Part shown: one piece after another, positions 45,301-59,699 of the stretch
Layout: the number at the start of each line of letters is the position of its first letter
How positions within the stretch are numbered: position 1 is the stretch's first letter
Assembly (NCBI GenBank): GCA_038380795.1
Contig: CM076268.1
Span: 31,381,501 to 31,445,500 of the forward strand
Source: Pyrocephalus nanus
Taxonomy: Eukaryota > Chordata > Aves > Passeriformes > Tyrannidae
Direction of reading: 5' to 3'
DNA length: 64,000 nt
Translations under genes and position numbers: made by a program
Notes under the pieces: model-generated
What the model saw: only the letters and a program-made list of their open reading frames with translations
The model's database searches: none
Told to the model about the DNA's origin: nothing

Positions 45301-47698
45301 GATCAGGCTACAATGCTATGTGGTTTTGATCTGGTGATTCAAAGGAGCTTTTCCCGGTTGTTCATGCTGGAAAGTTCTTGTATGTTTGGTTTTCTATTTG
45401 CTTCCTCCCAACTCCACTCCACCCTCAGGGAGCTTTTAAATTTTATGGAGATTATTGCTTTGTAAAACAGCAGGAGGTCCTGTGGCACTTTGTACCAGCC
45501 AGCCCTGCAACAGCCGCTGAGCCTGGCTCGGGAGAGGCCAAGGAAGGTGTAAACGGGTGCTGCGGAAATCCAAGAGGGCAGGTCAGGTACACGGGAGGGA
45601 TCAGGGGTGGAGTTTAAAGGATCCACAGAGGGATGTGCTTGACTGATGACTGTTCCCTTCCATCCCAGTGCCATGAAGGACATCTCTGCCCAGGGTTTGC
45701 AGCAAGGGACAGTCATCCCCTCGTGTGTGGTGACCCCTTGTACAAACTCTCTTGCGTGACGAACTTTACACTGTTTTGAACCCTTTCCCTGTCTTCAGGG
45801 GAACCCCAAATAGTAAATGATTTTGGCTTGGTTTCTTTTACTGTGTGTGGGCCTTCCATGGCAGCCCCGTGTCCTTACAGTGTCTCTTGGCTGGGAGGAC
45901 TGGAATTGTCTGACTGCAAGCAAGAAATGTGTTGACATACCAAGGTGGAAGTGACACTGTTACACCTGGATATCTCCCTCCTAGAAGCAAGAGAAGAGAA
46001 TGGAAAAAAAAGTGATAATTACAGACTGGTTTGCAGTTGTCAGGGAGTTTAAATTACCTGATATGAAGGAAGTGATGAGACAATGCTATTTGCACCCCAC
46101 AGTGGTGTCTTTTAAAGTCAAAATGGAAGGATTTTTCCTTCAGAATTTCCCAGGAACTTTTTAGTGATCTAGGCTCCCAGGTGCAGAATGAGCTGAATAC
46201 TGCTGCAGCATCCTGTTGACAGGACTTTTCCAAGCATTCAGCTTTAGAAATAGTCTATAGAAAGATGACCATGTCCTGGGCACCAGAACAAAAAAATGTT
46301 TGAGTGGCAAGTCCTCCTTGCTCCCCAGACCAATAATTCTTCATAGCACTTTGACTCATGCTCAAAAATGTTGAATCTATTTCCTCTAAGTTTGAAAGAC
46401 AGAAGAAAAGTTGGAAAATAAACATGGAAGAACACCTGGTTTGCAAGAAACTTGTTATGGGAAAAAAAGTTATCAAAAGGAGCCTGGTGATCTCTTTTTT
46501 TGCCTATTGTTGTTTACATTAGGGGACCTAATCTGTAGGATTTTCTTGAAAATGCTTTCATGTACAAAATGTAGAACTTACTTAAAACTCGAGACAACAT
46601 TAAGGATGGAAATTTTTATTCCAAATTTGGAGCAATGTCATCCAATTTAGGGCTTGGCAGAGAGGACTGAAACATCACTGGAGTCGGGGTGCTACTTGTT
46701 TCCAATATACATTTTGTTAGACCATTGCTCTTTTCAATCTTACTTTCCTTACCATAGTTTTTTACAGGCATTCATCTGCCTCTTGCAATGTTTAATATTC
46801 ACATGTTGGAAGAGTAATTTTAATAGGTAATAGATGCAGAGTATAACTCTTAAATCCTGCTCTTAACAATGCAAACTGTTGGATGGCAGCAACTGCAAAT
46901 ATATGCCTGGCTTTGCAGGATGCCAACTCGTTAGCTTGGGACACAGAGCTCACCTAAAGTGACAATAAACATTTTACATTTAGATGTTCATTGCTCAGCC
47001 AGATGAACAAAAAGAACTGCAGCATTTAATTTTTTGTTTTCCTTTTTGTTTTATGTAGAGGTCTTATGCAGACTGACGGCAGTCCTAGAGAAGAGATGCA
47101 GCCTCACTCTGGCGGGATACCCATGCAGAGTTTGATCAGGAGCGAAAGCTGTGGAGCAGAGCTGTGTGCAGCACCTCTGAGACCTGTGCCCTTGCTGGTG
47201 CTCGCACTTGCATGGAGGAGGAGGTAAGCAGAATACCGAGCAGCAACAGTGATAGCACTTGAAACTTCTGGAAGAAATGCAAGCATTTGTTTCTAAGAAG
47301 TTATTTCTGCCTATGTTTTTCTTCATTCCTGCCTTTTCTGCTCCTTCTGATAAGCAGTGTGGTTATGTTGGCAGAAATGGGTTAAATAAGAAGGCTTTTC
47401 TGTGAGGAGGAAAAAGTGGAAGTGTTTTGGACTCATATTTTGTAGTTAAATGGATTATAGGTGTCAAAACGTGCTGTAGCAAGAGGATGAGTAAGGCTGG
47501 GTCCCAGACTGAAGAAACTGTGGGTGATTTAGGAAATCTGGAGGGTTTTTTGCTTGTTTGAGGTGTGTCTGGTTTTTAAGTGCTTCTGGAGAGCTGGATA
47601 TCTCATAGTGTAATATTAGATGGTTTCGGAGTCAAAAAGAAACGCTGAATTGCTGCAGGAGGGGTGTGTGGGGTTTGTTGTGTCTCTGGGCACTCCAG
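42362..47698. other. Intergenic, nothing recognised
   Basis: Ordinary mixed sequence. Open frames such as 43733-44128 (minus) and 45339-45716 (minus) have no recognised product. No repeats of note were found. Confidence 0.55.
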
Positions 47699-47816
47699 GA
47701 GCTGCAGTGCTGTAGGCAGTGGGATGGGGATATTCCCAGAGCTGCAGTGATGTGGGCCATGGGATGGGGATGTTCCCAGTGCTGCAGTGATGTGGGCAGT
47801 GGGTTGGGTGTTCTCC
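47699..47816. repeat. 40-bp minisatellite, about three copies
   Basis: Units start at 47699, 47739 and 47779, each with GCTGCAGTG, then a GGGATGGGGAT block and TTCCCA. The third unit is diverged and slightly short. The repeat is G-rich on the plus strand and is probably length-polymorphic. Confidence 0.9.
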
Positions 47817-50144
47817 TGTGTCTACCACCCCAGACTGTTTGTGTGTGTTTCTGTGCTCATGTGGGAGATGCCTGTGTCTGAACAGCTGAACAGGACCTCA
47901 ATAACACCTTCCTTCTCATATTGTTTTGATGTTACCATGGTTTGTCTTCCATTATTAATTAATGGATTGACTCTCCTCCAAAGCAGGTCACTGCTTTTTA
48001 CAAGTACTGAACTGAAAATGGGGACTGAATCCTCCATACAACAATATTTTGTGCTGGAAAGTCGTGGAATGTTTCACGCACCTACTTTGGTGTTCCTCAA
48101 TTACGGGACGACTTCATGCATGCTGTACTGTGGGAAATGAGTGTGTATTTATTTCTCTATTTAATTGCTTTTGGTGTGAGTGAGCTTTGTTAATATTGTA
48201 TCACAAACTTCTCTGGCTTGCCTCAGAAATCTTCCCTAAAAGAGTAGACAACTGTTTCTAAAGATCCTCCAGACTAGAAACATCCTGGACAGCTGAGCTG
48301 ACCTAGGAAGTGGTTGTAGCCTCAGATGTAGTTGCTACTACAGCCACAATAACTCAGATGTCTTATTAAATTCTCCATCTCCCTGAATTGCTGACCTTGC
48401 TTCTAAGCTTCTTGCGAGTAGAACTTCTGAGTCCCGATGTGAGAAAAGCCTCAACAGCTTCCAGCTATATTTTTGGCAAATTCCATCAAAATTTCTGACT
48501 AAACTTCACAGCTTCTAGCTGCCTTCTTGTTAGTAGCTTTAGGGAGCTGAGCCAGCACTAGTGCCAGCCCCCCTTGGGATCCACACCTGCCCTCGGGCTG
48601 TGATGGTTGGTGTGATGCTGGAGGTGCCTCTGCTGCAGAAAAGGAACCTCCTTACAAACCAAAACCAAGGCCCAAGTCAGCTGGCAATGCTCAGCTCCTG
48701 CTGCTGTAAATAAGCTCAAGCCTTCTGAAGGCTGGCCCTGAAGTGACAGCCTTTCTATTGCTAGAGGGACATGAGAGTCAATAGTAAAGAGTAACAGAAA
48801 TCCAGAGTAAAGATTTCATCCTTGGGGAGACCCTAAACGCCACCCTGTGTGAGGAGTACCTGCTCTAGCCTGAAGTTATTGAAGAGAGCAAATGTGTTAG
48901 CGAGCATTTAGAGGGGAACAGCTCTCTGATATACATTGATTGTGTAAACTGAAGCCAAGCAGTAATGAATGCTTATCTGGGAAGTACAGCAGAAAATTAA
49001 ACAGGATTTGGGGAATGCCTGCTGGAAGAAAAAGGTTCAGTTTTATCTATTCGATTTTCTGAAGATAAATGCACCCACACTCCGTATTCCTTGATTTCTT
49101 ATGCTCTTTTTCATTTCTACTAATTGTGAAAACTGAAAAACAGAAATGAGTTTGCTATCCTTGTTTAGCCAAAAGGACTTCCTAGAGGAAAGAAATGTTA
49201 AGAAAGTTCTACTGTGCAAAACCAGTAGGATTTCTTGCAAATTAGGATGGGGTTTATCAGGCATAGCATAGATGTGACCATTTCACCCTTGTAGGGTTTA
49301 ACAGAGGGCTGGGATTTACCTAAACTCAGAGTTGAACCAGGAGAACTGGATTTGTCTCTGCCAGGAAAAAAAAAATTGTAATTGAGTCAATGGATACAGT
49401 GTGAAATAACAAAAGGAAGATGGAAAACACAGCCATGGTTTGTGCTAATGTTATGTGGAAGGAAGAAGAAAAGCAAGCTGAGGAAAAGCCTATCAGATAA
49501 TGGAAGTACCCAATCATGACCTTCCTGTTTGCAGTGGGATAAACTGCAGCTCCTCAGGACAAACACGTGTCAGAAGCCCCTGGGAGAGATGAGATCACCC
49601 AAAGGTTTGGTACCACACCAGAGCAGCTCCAGTGTACTGAAATAAGGGGTCCTCACAGGAAATGATGAAACATTTCCCTTCTGTCAATCCAATGCTAAAC
49701 AGAAACTGCAAACCCAAGTGATGAAGTGAATCAGATGCAGAAAGGCATGTTTGGCTGCTTATTGCTGACAGCTGGACCTAACAAAGGCTGAAATGGTTTC
49801 ATGGGTGTTAGCAGGCTGCTGCATTCCTACACTGTTTACAGTTAATGAGATTATTGGATTGTTGTGTGATGTATTAAAAAACCTAATACTATATCTACAA
49901 TACTGAGATGTCTGGGCAAGTCAGATGTGGACAGATAAGATCAGAGTGAACGTATGGGACACATATATGGGGCTGTATATTTCAGAGATTTTGTCCATTT
50001 ACTATTTGCTTGCAGCAAATAGAGATGATTTATTATAGAGTCCAAAAATGCCATTAGTATGCTACATTTGAAATGCATACCCTAATCTTATTTACCATTG
50101 TCCTGTGCAAGGAATTTTAATTATTCTCTAAGGTTTGAGGGAAA
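47817..50144. other. Intergenic, nothing recognised
   Basis: No exon, RNA gene or transposon was identified. Confidence 0.55.
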
Positions 50145-50173
50145 AATAAAGCCAGGGGAAAAAAAAAAAAAAA
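50145..50173 (+). repeat. AATAAA followed by A15, possible retroposed 3' end
   Basis: AATAAA at 50145-50150 precedes an uninterrupted A15 at 50159-50173. This looks like the 3' end of a processed copy, but I recognised neither a parent gene upstream nor a target duplication. Confidence 0.3.
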
Positions 50174-51356
50174 GAATGATACTACAGTAAACTGACTTTC
50201 TCACACATAAGCTTTCAGAAGTAACAAAAGGGAAAATGTGGAAATGTGCAAGCAGCATTCATTTTTTACTGCATTACCTTGTGGAAGCAGTATACAAGAG
50301 CTATTAATATTTTATTACAGAGATCTGTAGCTGTGTTTGCAGTTGACTGATCTGATTGTATGGTAAGTATTAAGTTGACAAAGGAGCACTTCTCAAATGC
50401 AGTGCTGGCTTTTTCCTTTCTTTGTTTTCATGGCCAGTTGTTAAGCTGTGTCACCCCAGCCACGATGTTGTTAGGCGGAGATTTCCTTTTCATACCATGC
50501 CCTTCTAGGCATGTGTTCCATGTGATGAGGTGCTTGGAACAGAGGGAAACCTGAAACCAGGCACAGATGACCCTCTCTGCTCCACCACTGCCACCCTTCT
50601 CAGAAGAGATGACATTTGATGTACTCTCACTGAATACACAGTGGCTTGGTTGCTGTGGGCTTTGTTGGATTTCTTGGTTTTGTTGGGGGTTCATCGGTTT
50701 GCTTTGCTTTGTTATTGAGTTTTTTCCTCTTCTCTTGGTTGCTTGTCTTTTTTGAAGTAATACTCGGTAGGCCTGATCCAGCTGAAAATTCCCCACAACA
50801 AAAAGTCTGCTTTTTGTCATCTTTTACAGAGGATGAGCTGTAACCCAAAGATACTGATCCTTGGGTCCAGTTCAGTATTTGCTCACTGCTCATGTGCTGC
50901 CACAGAACAGTGGGAGGGTGAGACCTGGAGCTGGCTCTGGGGCAGCCTGGGGACAGAAGTGCTCTACTGTGTGGGACATCCTTGGGCTCTGATCTGGCTC
51001 TGTGATCCTGCATATAGAGAGCAGCTTTCTGCATTTGTTTTATTGGTTTTTGTTCTAAAGTTATGTGCTCTTAGGATAGATAAACAGATAAATTTACATG
51101 AGTAGCCATGTCCAAGTCAGTGAGAGCAAGAGCTCTAGCAGTGAGACTAGAGCTGATGTGTGCTGAGAGCAACCATGGTGATGCAATTACAAAATTTTAT
51201 TGTTAACTGAGTGCATATACACTTTCCCATTTTTATTATATTAATAATTTTCAGTGTTTTGAGCCACCTTCTATGCAAAAATTTCCACGAACAAGCCTTT
51301 AATCCTTTTCACTGCTGCCTTCTTGAATCTTTATACAGGAAGAACCACAGTACCTC
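50174..51356. other. Intergenic, nothing recognised
   Basis: A GTT/GTTT-rich stretch lies at about 50640-50760, with open frames on both strands and no product recognised. Confidence 0.55.
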
Positions 51357-51381
51357 TTTTTTTTTTTTTTTTTTTTTTTTT
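51357..51381. repeat. T25 homopolymer
   Basis: An uninterrupted run of 25 T. No AATAAA complement lies close on its right side, so a minus-strand retroposed tail is not supported. Confidence 0.9.
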
Positions 51382-54300
51382 AAAGCATTCAATTCCAAGT
51401 CCTTGGGATACACTTAATTCTCTTATTCTCTGCCTTTGCTTTTCCAAAGAAAGGATGATAGCACTAGATGGCTTGTTTGAAAAACAGCAGCTGACAACTG
51501 CGCTTAGTTTAGATGGCGTTAAACTATTGTTCCTCATTTATCTGAGTCTGTCAAAGATGCATCTGATATGGAAGACCTAATTCTGGTACAATCCTCTTTT
51601 TGTAAGGTTGAGTCTGTGCTGATACAGAGGCATTGTCACACACATAAGTTACTCTGATAATAAGAGAAGAAAGTTACTTTGAAAGAAATGCTGCGTGTCC
51701 GTGCTTAGAAATACTTGTATTAAATGAAGTGCAATTGTTATAAGTTTCAAATTCCATTTAAGATATCCCAGCTCAGCAAAACCTGATATCAGTAGCCAGA
51801 TAACTGCCTTCTAACTGGCCCAGCTTAGGGCAGAGGGGGCCTCTTTCATGAATGCAGGTGCCAGATGGTCTCATATTTGCCTTAGAACCCATTTCCTTGG
51901 CTATAGGCTCACAGAGGAGAGAAAATATAGGGTCTGAGAAAAACAGCAGCAACCCATAGTGCTCACTGTGACCTTGTAAAGCAATTTAGGCCCATATGTG
52001 TGAAAAATTTCAACAACTACACACACATAGATGCCTTGGGGCTGCAGTAGTCCCATGCCTCCTTTTTCCATCTCTAAAATGAGTTAAATGGTATTTCCTT
52101 ACCTTTATTTCTACCCTTTCTGAGTGTAGGCAGGTTAAAAACATTAGAGGTTGTGAAGAGCCTGAATGCCAAGAAACGTGACCTCTCTGTATCACTGATG
52201 CATTTCTAATGCCATGGTTTCAGTTAGTGGGAGTTCTTGTCACGTCCCTCTTGGATCTCGGGCTCCTCACAGAAGGCAGTGGTTCAAGCTCCTGTGATGT
52301 GATGTAAAGCAGCCAAACACCACAGTGAGGCAGAACAAGGGCAACTGCTGATGATGCTACAAGGACACTGAGGGCAACTTGTTGCTGATATCCAATCTAG
52401 TGCTGTGACACTGCTTTCCTCCAGGCCGTATGCAATGATGGGGGAAAACAGCCTGTGGCTGTCCACTTAGTCACCATTACAGAAATGCTTTCTTTTATTT
52501 CGCTTTCACATTTTGCAATGGATGTTTCACTGCTCACTGATTAAAGTTGTGCACACAAGAGTCTGTGTTAATAACTGGGCAGGAGACTGGTTTTTATGGG
52601 CTTTTGGATCTCTCTAGGAGTAACCCAGAGCATCCAGGGCAGGCAGGGAGATGGCTTAATGTTGTCAGTAGAGCCTGGAGGCACGTTCCTGCAATCCCAT
52701 GGGGGTATCAGCTCACTGCTGGCGAAGGGATGGGGCATCCCTGTTCATTCACTTCATCCCCCATCCTTGGCAACACCACAGCTGAGGTGTGTGACTCAGG
52801 TTACATGGGCTCAGAGCCGTGGTGTGTGCAGTACTCTGGCTTCATTTCTTTTTTTGCACATTGCAGCAATATATTGTGCAAGTGCGTTACCAAAATATCC
52901 TGGAGCCCACCCACAACTCCAGCTGAGAATGGATTATCATTCATCAATTCTCTTTTTTTTTTTTTCATCCCACTAAGTCTACTCCTCCACAGGTTAGTGA
53001 AGCAGGGATGTACTTTCCTTCCTTGGCATAGTGCAGCATGGCTCAAGAATATAGAACCAATTTGTCTGTGTGACAATATGAAAACTTGATCGAATTACAA
53101 AAATAGGTATTTTTTTTTCCTGTGCAAGTGTGTATTATGCTCTTCTCATCTGGATAAATACACACAGCTCATGTAAATGACCCTCAATATAAAGTGAAAG
53201 TGAGAGTTGGTTCCTTTAGGCCATGGAATTATTCATTTTTAACTTGGTACTGGTGCATCAAATTGCATGCAGTTTAAGGGTTGATAAGTTATTTGTGTTT
53301 TTCCTTTAGATTGTAAATGAAACAATTTTCAGACACTATTAACTCCTTTAAAAAACAATTCTCTCTGAATTTTGTGCTTTTGAAGCATGCCAGAACATTT
53401 CTTCTCAAAACAGACACCATGTAATTCTTGCTTATGGAAATGGAATGACATATTGGGAAGCTGTAATAACAATTGCACAATATAAACACCAAGGCAGGAT
53501 TTAATATTTTTCTAGTCTCTCCTCACCTACCAGTGATGGTTTCAACCCTTCCCCTTAGGAGGACAAATCATGGTGACAGTGTGACACAATTCCTTTGTGG
53601 GACTGCCACAGAGAAAGAAATTATCACCTGATGGAGGGGCTCCAGAACTTCTCTGAATCCCAGGACTGTCTAGGCTTAGGTTTTGTTCAGTTACCTCTCT
53701 TTCTCCTCAGGCACCCTCAATCCATATTTTACTTGTGCATGAATTACATCCAGTTTTAAAAAATATTGACTGCTACAGAACAGCCCTAGTTAGTAAGCAG
53801 AACCACCAGAGCAGAGAGAACTGGGATTTTTGCCCTCCTCTGTAGTGTTGATAAGTTATCGATTCCAATTCCATCTGTATAAGATGATTTTCTGTGGGTG
53901 TTTTTCATGCATCAGTCTGAGCTCAGGTCCTGAGGCCAATAATTTCCTGCTTTGCTGTCTGTCAGTGTCAGTAGCCACAAGGATACCGTTTTCGGGGCAG
54001 CTGCTCACAGGGGCCCTGGTGGCAGGTGTGGGGGGGCCGTGTTGTAAGTCCCAGGCTGCTTCCTTCCCTCTGCTCCTGTGCTTACAGCTGCAGAGGCCAT
54101 TTGCTTCCTGCAAATGCCATCCGAACTTCTTTGCAGGATGGCTGCAAATAATTTGGGTTTGAGTCTTTTTTAATGGTCCTTTGGTTTGCCCAGTGTGTAA
54201 ATTTCCTTCATTGGCAGGGTACCTCATTCCCCTGTGTTGCTCCTCCTGTTGTGACTTCTCAGGACTTGACCCAGAGCAAGAATATTTATTCTCCTCTTGA

Positions 54301-57300
54301 CATCTGTTCAGATTCTATGCAGCAGAGCTTGCTGCTCATCCTCAGAGCAGCACAGGAGAAGACTTGCCACAGAAAGCCCTTGATGGGATGCAAAGCTGGC
54401 AGAGCCAAGTGTCCTTTCCTGCTTGCCACTGCTGCAGGCACTGCAAAAAGGCAAATCCCTTTGTGCTCCCACATGGATTGTCACCAGGCAAAAGTCCTTT
54501 TGCGATTTTGCACTTGTGGAAAGACCCAAATTCAGGAGGACTCCATACAGGGCATGCAAAGGCAGGGCAGACCTTCCTATATCCACTGAAAGATGGAACT
54601 ACAGACACTCCTAAGCAGAAGAGATGGACTTTTGCATCACCTGTTGGGAAAGTTGTTACCTGCAAAGGTTTTAACTCTAATACATACCAGGGCTGTAAGT
54701 TCCTCTGTGGTGTATGGATAACACCTGGGAGGTATCACTGCAATTAATATGGAAGTGCAGCATAGTCCTTGGCCTGTCTGCTGAGCTGCTGAATTTTTAG
54801 TGCCACAGCTGGCAGCGACAGCAAAAATAGTGGGTTTGTGCTACTGAAAGTGACAGTGATTTTCTCATACCCTGGATTTACTAAAAACCTGACACTTCCT
54901 TCACTGATGTAGTTAATATTTTCTCAATCCATGGCAATGTTCAGAATCTGGCTCCTCTGAATTAGAAACTGGACTGTTTCAGCAGCAAGTTTTGCTAGGC
55001 AGCCATCCAGTTGACCTAAACCATTTTTATATGGTGATTTAGGGGCAAAAGATACTTCTGTGTACTTTGCTGTATCCTGAATCATATGTGCTTGTTCTCC
55101 TCATAGTTGAACTATGTCATTTGAGTAGAAGTACTATAGCTGAAGCATTTACACTCGGCTTCAAAAGCCCTTGGAATATTCGTACAAGAAAAGGTTCCAT
55201 TATAGGAAGACAGAGCACAAATTATTACCAGTCTGGAGCTGACATGGAGATTTGGCACTCCATCTGGAGTGCTTCCTTTCAAGAGGTATTTCTATAAATT
55301 CTACCCTGTTCCTGATGCACTGACAGTCTCTGTTGTCAGTCTCAAACCATAGGCTTGTCAGGCTTGATAAAGGCCAAGGAATATATACAGTGTGCGTTGG
55401 CTGATTGCACATTGTCTGGAGCTGTATAATTTTCCCACACTGTTATTGCTTTCAGGTGATTTATTTGTGCAATTTCTTGGGGCAAGTCATCTGCAGGTTT
55501 CAAAATGCATAGTGTTATGATCTTGGGGATTTATTCTCACTGTGTAAATGGGGACTCAGTGTCATCTATGAAGCTGCACTAAGATAGTATGGAAAAGTAA
55601 TCAAGACCACTTTTAGAACAAGGACCTCAGCAGAATGACTGGAGGTTTATATTAACATGCCTAGTGTATAAAATGTGAGTGGAGAGCAGTTGATAGTCTA
55701 TCTAAGAAGAGGTACTGCTTTTGGATAAAAATTATTGAACATAAGGGGCAATGAACAGAAGGTTTTAGAGGTGTAGCGTGTAGAATTTACCATATTGCTT
55801 GAAAATAGATGTCTTGTTTTCGTGCTAAGTACTGTCTTTTTTCATCTTCTACAGGAAATACTTCAACTCTCATGAAAATAAGTAGGGAGGGTAATAACAG
55901 TTTCTTACTCATTTTTGCCCTCAGAGGAAGGAGACCAACTTTCCTTTGAAGACTATTTGTACAGTAATTGAACCAGGGTAATTACTATGCAAACAATACC
56001 TACTTTTTCATAGCTTCAGAAAATTTATGATCTCATTATTTGTTTGCTTGTTTGTTTCCCACTGCCTGCAAATCACTGGCTGGATAAAGATTAGCCTGGT
56101 GAACCCTTTCATAGTTTGGATAATACATTTCATAGGTAGAGCGGTGAAGTCCTGGCTGGACAGTTTAAGGTGCCAGCTTGTTGTTCTCTGATAATTTGTT
56201 ATTCCTTGGCTGGGAGAAATAAGCACCTTCCTGGCTGATGTGAAGGAACAGGTCACGTGGCTCAAGCTCTTCAGCTGGCTGGAAGAAACCTTAAGGAATT
56301 TGCTGTAATAATCAGTTTTTTCTTTATGCTGAAATTGCATGTGCTGTTGTTGAAATCTTTCCTTTGTGACCTCTTGTCCAGCTTTTGGACAAACCCCCTA
56401 AATTCAATAGGCTTCTCCCCAGGCTGTGGGATGGAAATCACTTCTAGATGTAAAAAACCTCAATGCCCAGTGTGGAGAACAAAATTCCTTTCTATTTGCA
56501 GGGCATGTATAGATGGAAAGACAGTGAAATTACCAAAGTAGCATGGACATTAGAAAAGCTTAGTTTTTTTCGGTCCACAACCCAGGAACATGGTGCTGTG
56601 ATGTGAGGAATCAACTGCTTGTAGTTTTACCAAATAGTGGTTTGAGTTTTGTTTTTCTCTAGGCCAGCTTGGAGCTCTGCCCTTGAGCTGCCCACCAGGC
56701 TGTTGTGGGGGGCAGCTCCTGTTTCCATCCTGGCTCCTTCTGAGGGACAAACTCCACATCAAACCTGCTGGAGCTGTGGCAGATGACCTTCCCTCACTGC
56801 TGCCTTTCTTTTAAGATGGACAGCATTGCTGGAGTGCTTGTTTTCCAGCTGACACAGCATGTTTTATTTACTGCAGGAAGCAGAAATATCGGTGTCCCTT
56901 TTGGTCTAACTAGCTCAAATCGTGCTCCCCCCTGCTTTTGTTTTATTGGTTTGTTGGTCATGAAAGCACAACTTCCTACTGTTTTGTCTTTGTTCCTCTA
57001 TAAATTACCGAATATTGCCATGTTTCATGAATTTACAGCCAGGCAGTTGTTGAGGTTGTAGCAAGCAGGTGTTCTGTGCTTTTATATCCTTTACTTTTAG
57101 TGTAAAGATTGTATTTTCTGCTGATTGTAAAAAATGACAGGGATTCTTTGGATGCTGAATATGTGACTGTTTTGATCCAGGCAGTGAATTCAAATGGGAA
57201 TATTCTATTTATAAAGGAATTAATGCCAAAGTACCAGCACTGGAAAAGAGTTTGGGGTCATGATAAAACTGCAGAAACTGCCCCTAAGAGAGCTCTGACA

Positions 57301-59699
57301 CTGTCAAGTAGCAGAAAATAAACCAAGTTCAAATAACTAACATTTATTCTTATTTACTTAAGCCTACTTCTCTTTATCAGATCTGACACTATCTTTTTCA
57401 GTCCTCCATGTTTCTGAGATGCTATAAAAAAATTAGAGGAACAGAAGAAATAGCTTTGTAAAACCTGAGTTTTGTATTACTATCTGCACAAGACTTTTCT
57501 GCTCCTTAGTGTCTCCACAGATACTTTCTCAGCTGAGATCCCCTCACTAACCCCCAGGAAAGACTGAGGCCTTGAACTCCACTGTCCAGAGCAACCCAGA
57601 AGTCTTTACATGATGTGGAAAATGCGTTGCTCTCTGTAAGTATCTTAGTGTTGAGCACGTGCTTGTGAGTTCAGCTTGGATATGGGGTGTCCTACAGCTC
57701 TGTACCTCCGTGTGTTCTCTGACCCTCTCTGTTTTCTGTACTTGATACCCCCCTCAGTTTCCCCAAGGTGACTAACTGCTTTCCCTTACACCTTCCTAAT
57801 TGTGCTGATCCCCAACTCAGCTTGTCTGTTTGTGGGAGACAAAGCAAATGCCATCCTTTATGATGTGTATGCTAGAGAGGGAGAATCTGCCTGTCTGTAT
57901 CACTCTGCATTAACTGATACCAGAGCCTTCTTGACCAGCTCAAGTCCCACCTCAAACAGGGAATGGACAGCTTATAAACTGTCTGCATTAAACTTATTAC
58001 TGGTGACTTAGTCCTTCCCCAGGGACTTAGTTTAGTCCTTGATGACAACAGACAGTTGCAGAGAACTCAGCATCTTCCTTCACTGAGTTGCCAAGTGAAA
58101 CCTGCACCATCAGAAACCTCCCTCTTCTTTACTTCAGCAACTCTAAGATTACTTTTTGAGTGACTAAAAAACCCACTTTAGTACATTTTATGTGCTCCCC
58201 AGTCCAGGCTTCTTCCTTAGCAGTTCCTTCCAAACCCTTTTTCTTAAAAAGTATAATTTTTCAGGCTCCTTCACAGAAAATGTGATCTCACTGTAATCTC
58301 CTATACCCTTGAGTCCATTTCCCTCACTATCCTGTCATCTTTCATCCTAAAGCTTAATGAACTGCTTTCTGATGTTTTAATGTAGGCACTTTCCAGTTCA
58401 TCCTTATTTCTGGACTGAAACACCTTCAGAAGTGTCAGACCTTTACTGGAGAAATAACTACATTTACTTTTTTTCCTGTGATGTACTATCTCTGGAAATC
58501 TCTTATATGGACTTGGGTTCAGGGACCTTTATACACCTAGCAAATGCAAGCTAAGGTTGTAGAATTTTGGACAATTTTTTCGTGGAAATTCTATTAACAA
58601 AATTCAGTCTTTTGCTCTTTCCTAGTGACCAAAAGGTCACTTTCTCTCTTTTTTTCTTTTCCAGGCACCGAAGAAAAGATCACCCAATGTCTTTGCCACG
58701 GCCCAGCGTGCAAATGTGAGTATTGTTTCAGTGCGTCCCTCATCCTCACATCCGAATTCCAGGGCAGCAGTACTTTGGTGTTCTGTTCTGTGCAGCAGCA
58801 TCTCTGTGCCTGCACAACTGAAATTCTGTCCCAGCTTTCAGTCCCTCATGGCTGGAGTTACCTAGGAGGATACTCACACTCCATTTCTATTTGTTCAAAA
58901 TGCTGCTAGTGATACTCATTTCTTGCTTTGTAATTTAATCACTTCATCAGTCTTGCATCTCTTCATTAACTTGCTTTCATCTCCTCTATCCACTGTCATT
59001 CTGCATTTTTAAGACCCTTCCAGGCCTGCCCAGCGAGGCTGTGAAGCTGTTAACTCTTGTTTCTACCCTGAGGATGGTGCCAGTCCTTCTCATCCTCCTG
59101 CTTCACCTTTTCTTATTTTACTTGCCAGGGATGAACAAAGTTCCTTGTAACCCCAGCAAGGCTCCATGGGGTGCCTCCTAGGCTAGCCTGGAAATTCCCT
59201 TAGCAGCAATGCCTGTGTGCCAGTAGGCACCCAGTGTGTCACCTTGCCTAGCTTGTGTCTGTGCTGATGTCCTCTAGGATGCAGCATTTGAGACAGAGCT
59301 TGGCTTGCATTCATCACCCCAAAATGAGGTCCTGGTAGCAATGTACTGCTAGAATATGACCAACATAGCTTGCTTGGGAAGATTCTGGGTTATCTGTATC
59401 ACATCAGCTCCTCCTATACAAATTATTGAGGCTGAAAGTATCTACATTTTACAAATGTAATTCTATAAATCAAATTGTTTTCCCAGATCATACTTTCCTT
59501 TTATTGCTCTTTGTTATTTGGGGGCATATGGTGGCTTTCCGTAAAATGTTGCCTTAATTGCCTTCTGGATATACCCTATAAATCCTGACAAATGCTTTTA
59601 AAAGTGAAAACCAAGGCATATTTTTCTTCTATCAGAGCTTACTCAACAAACCGCTTGTACCTTTTCCGTGGGGCCTTGCAAAATGCTGTTATGTCAAGA
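51382..59699. other. Intergenic, nothing recognised
   Basis: No exon, tRNA/rRNA or identifiable transposon was found. Frames at 52547-53089 (+, 180 codons) and several overlapping frames at 54173-54747 on both strands carry no known domain. The latter reflects a locally stop-poor, GC-richer stretch. Pyrimidine-rich sequence occurs at about 57700-58450. Confidence 0.5.

Noticed and set aside
51357..51381. T25 as the tail of a minus-strand retroposon
   Set aside because: No complementary AATAAA near its right side and no recognised body; kept only as a homopolymer.
52547..53089. Plus-strand 180-codon open frame
   Set aside because: No family motif, and overlapped by long frames in another phase and on the other strand. 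Likely chance in a stop-poor stretch.
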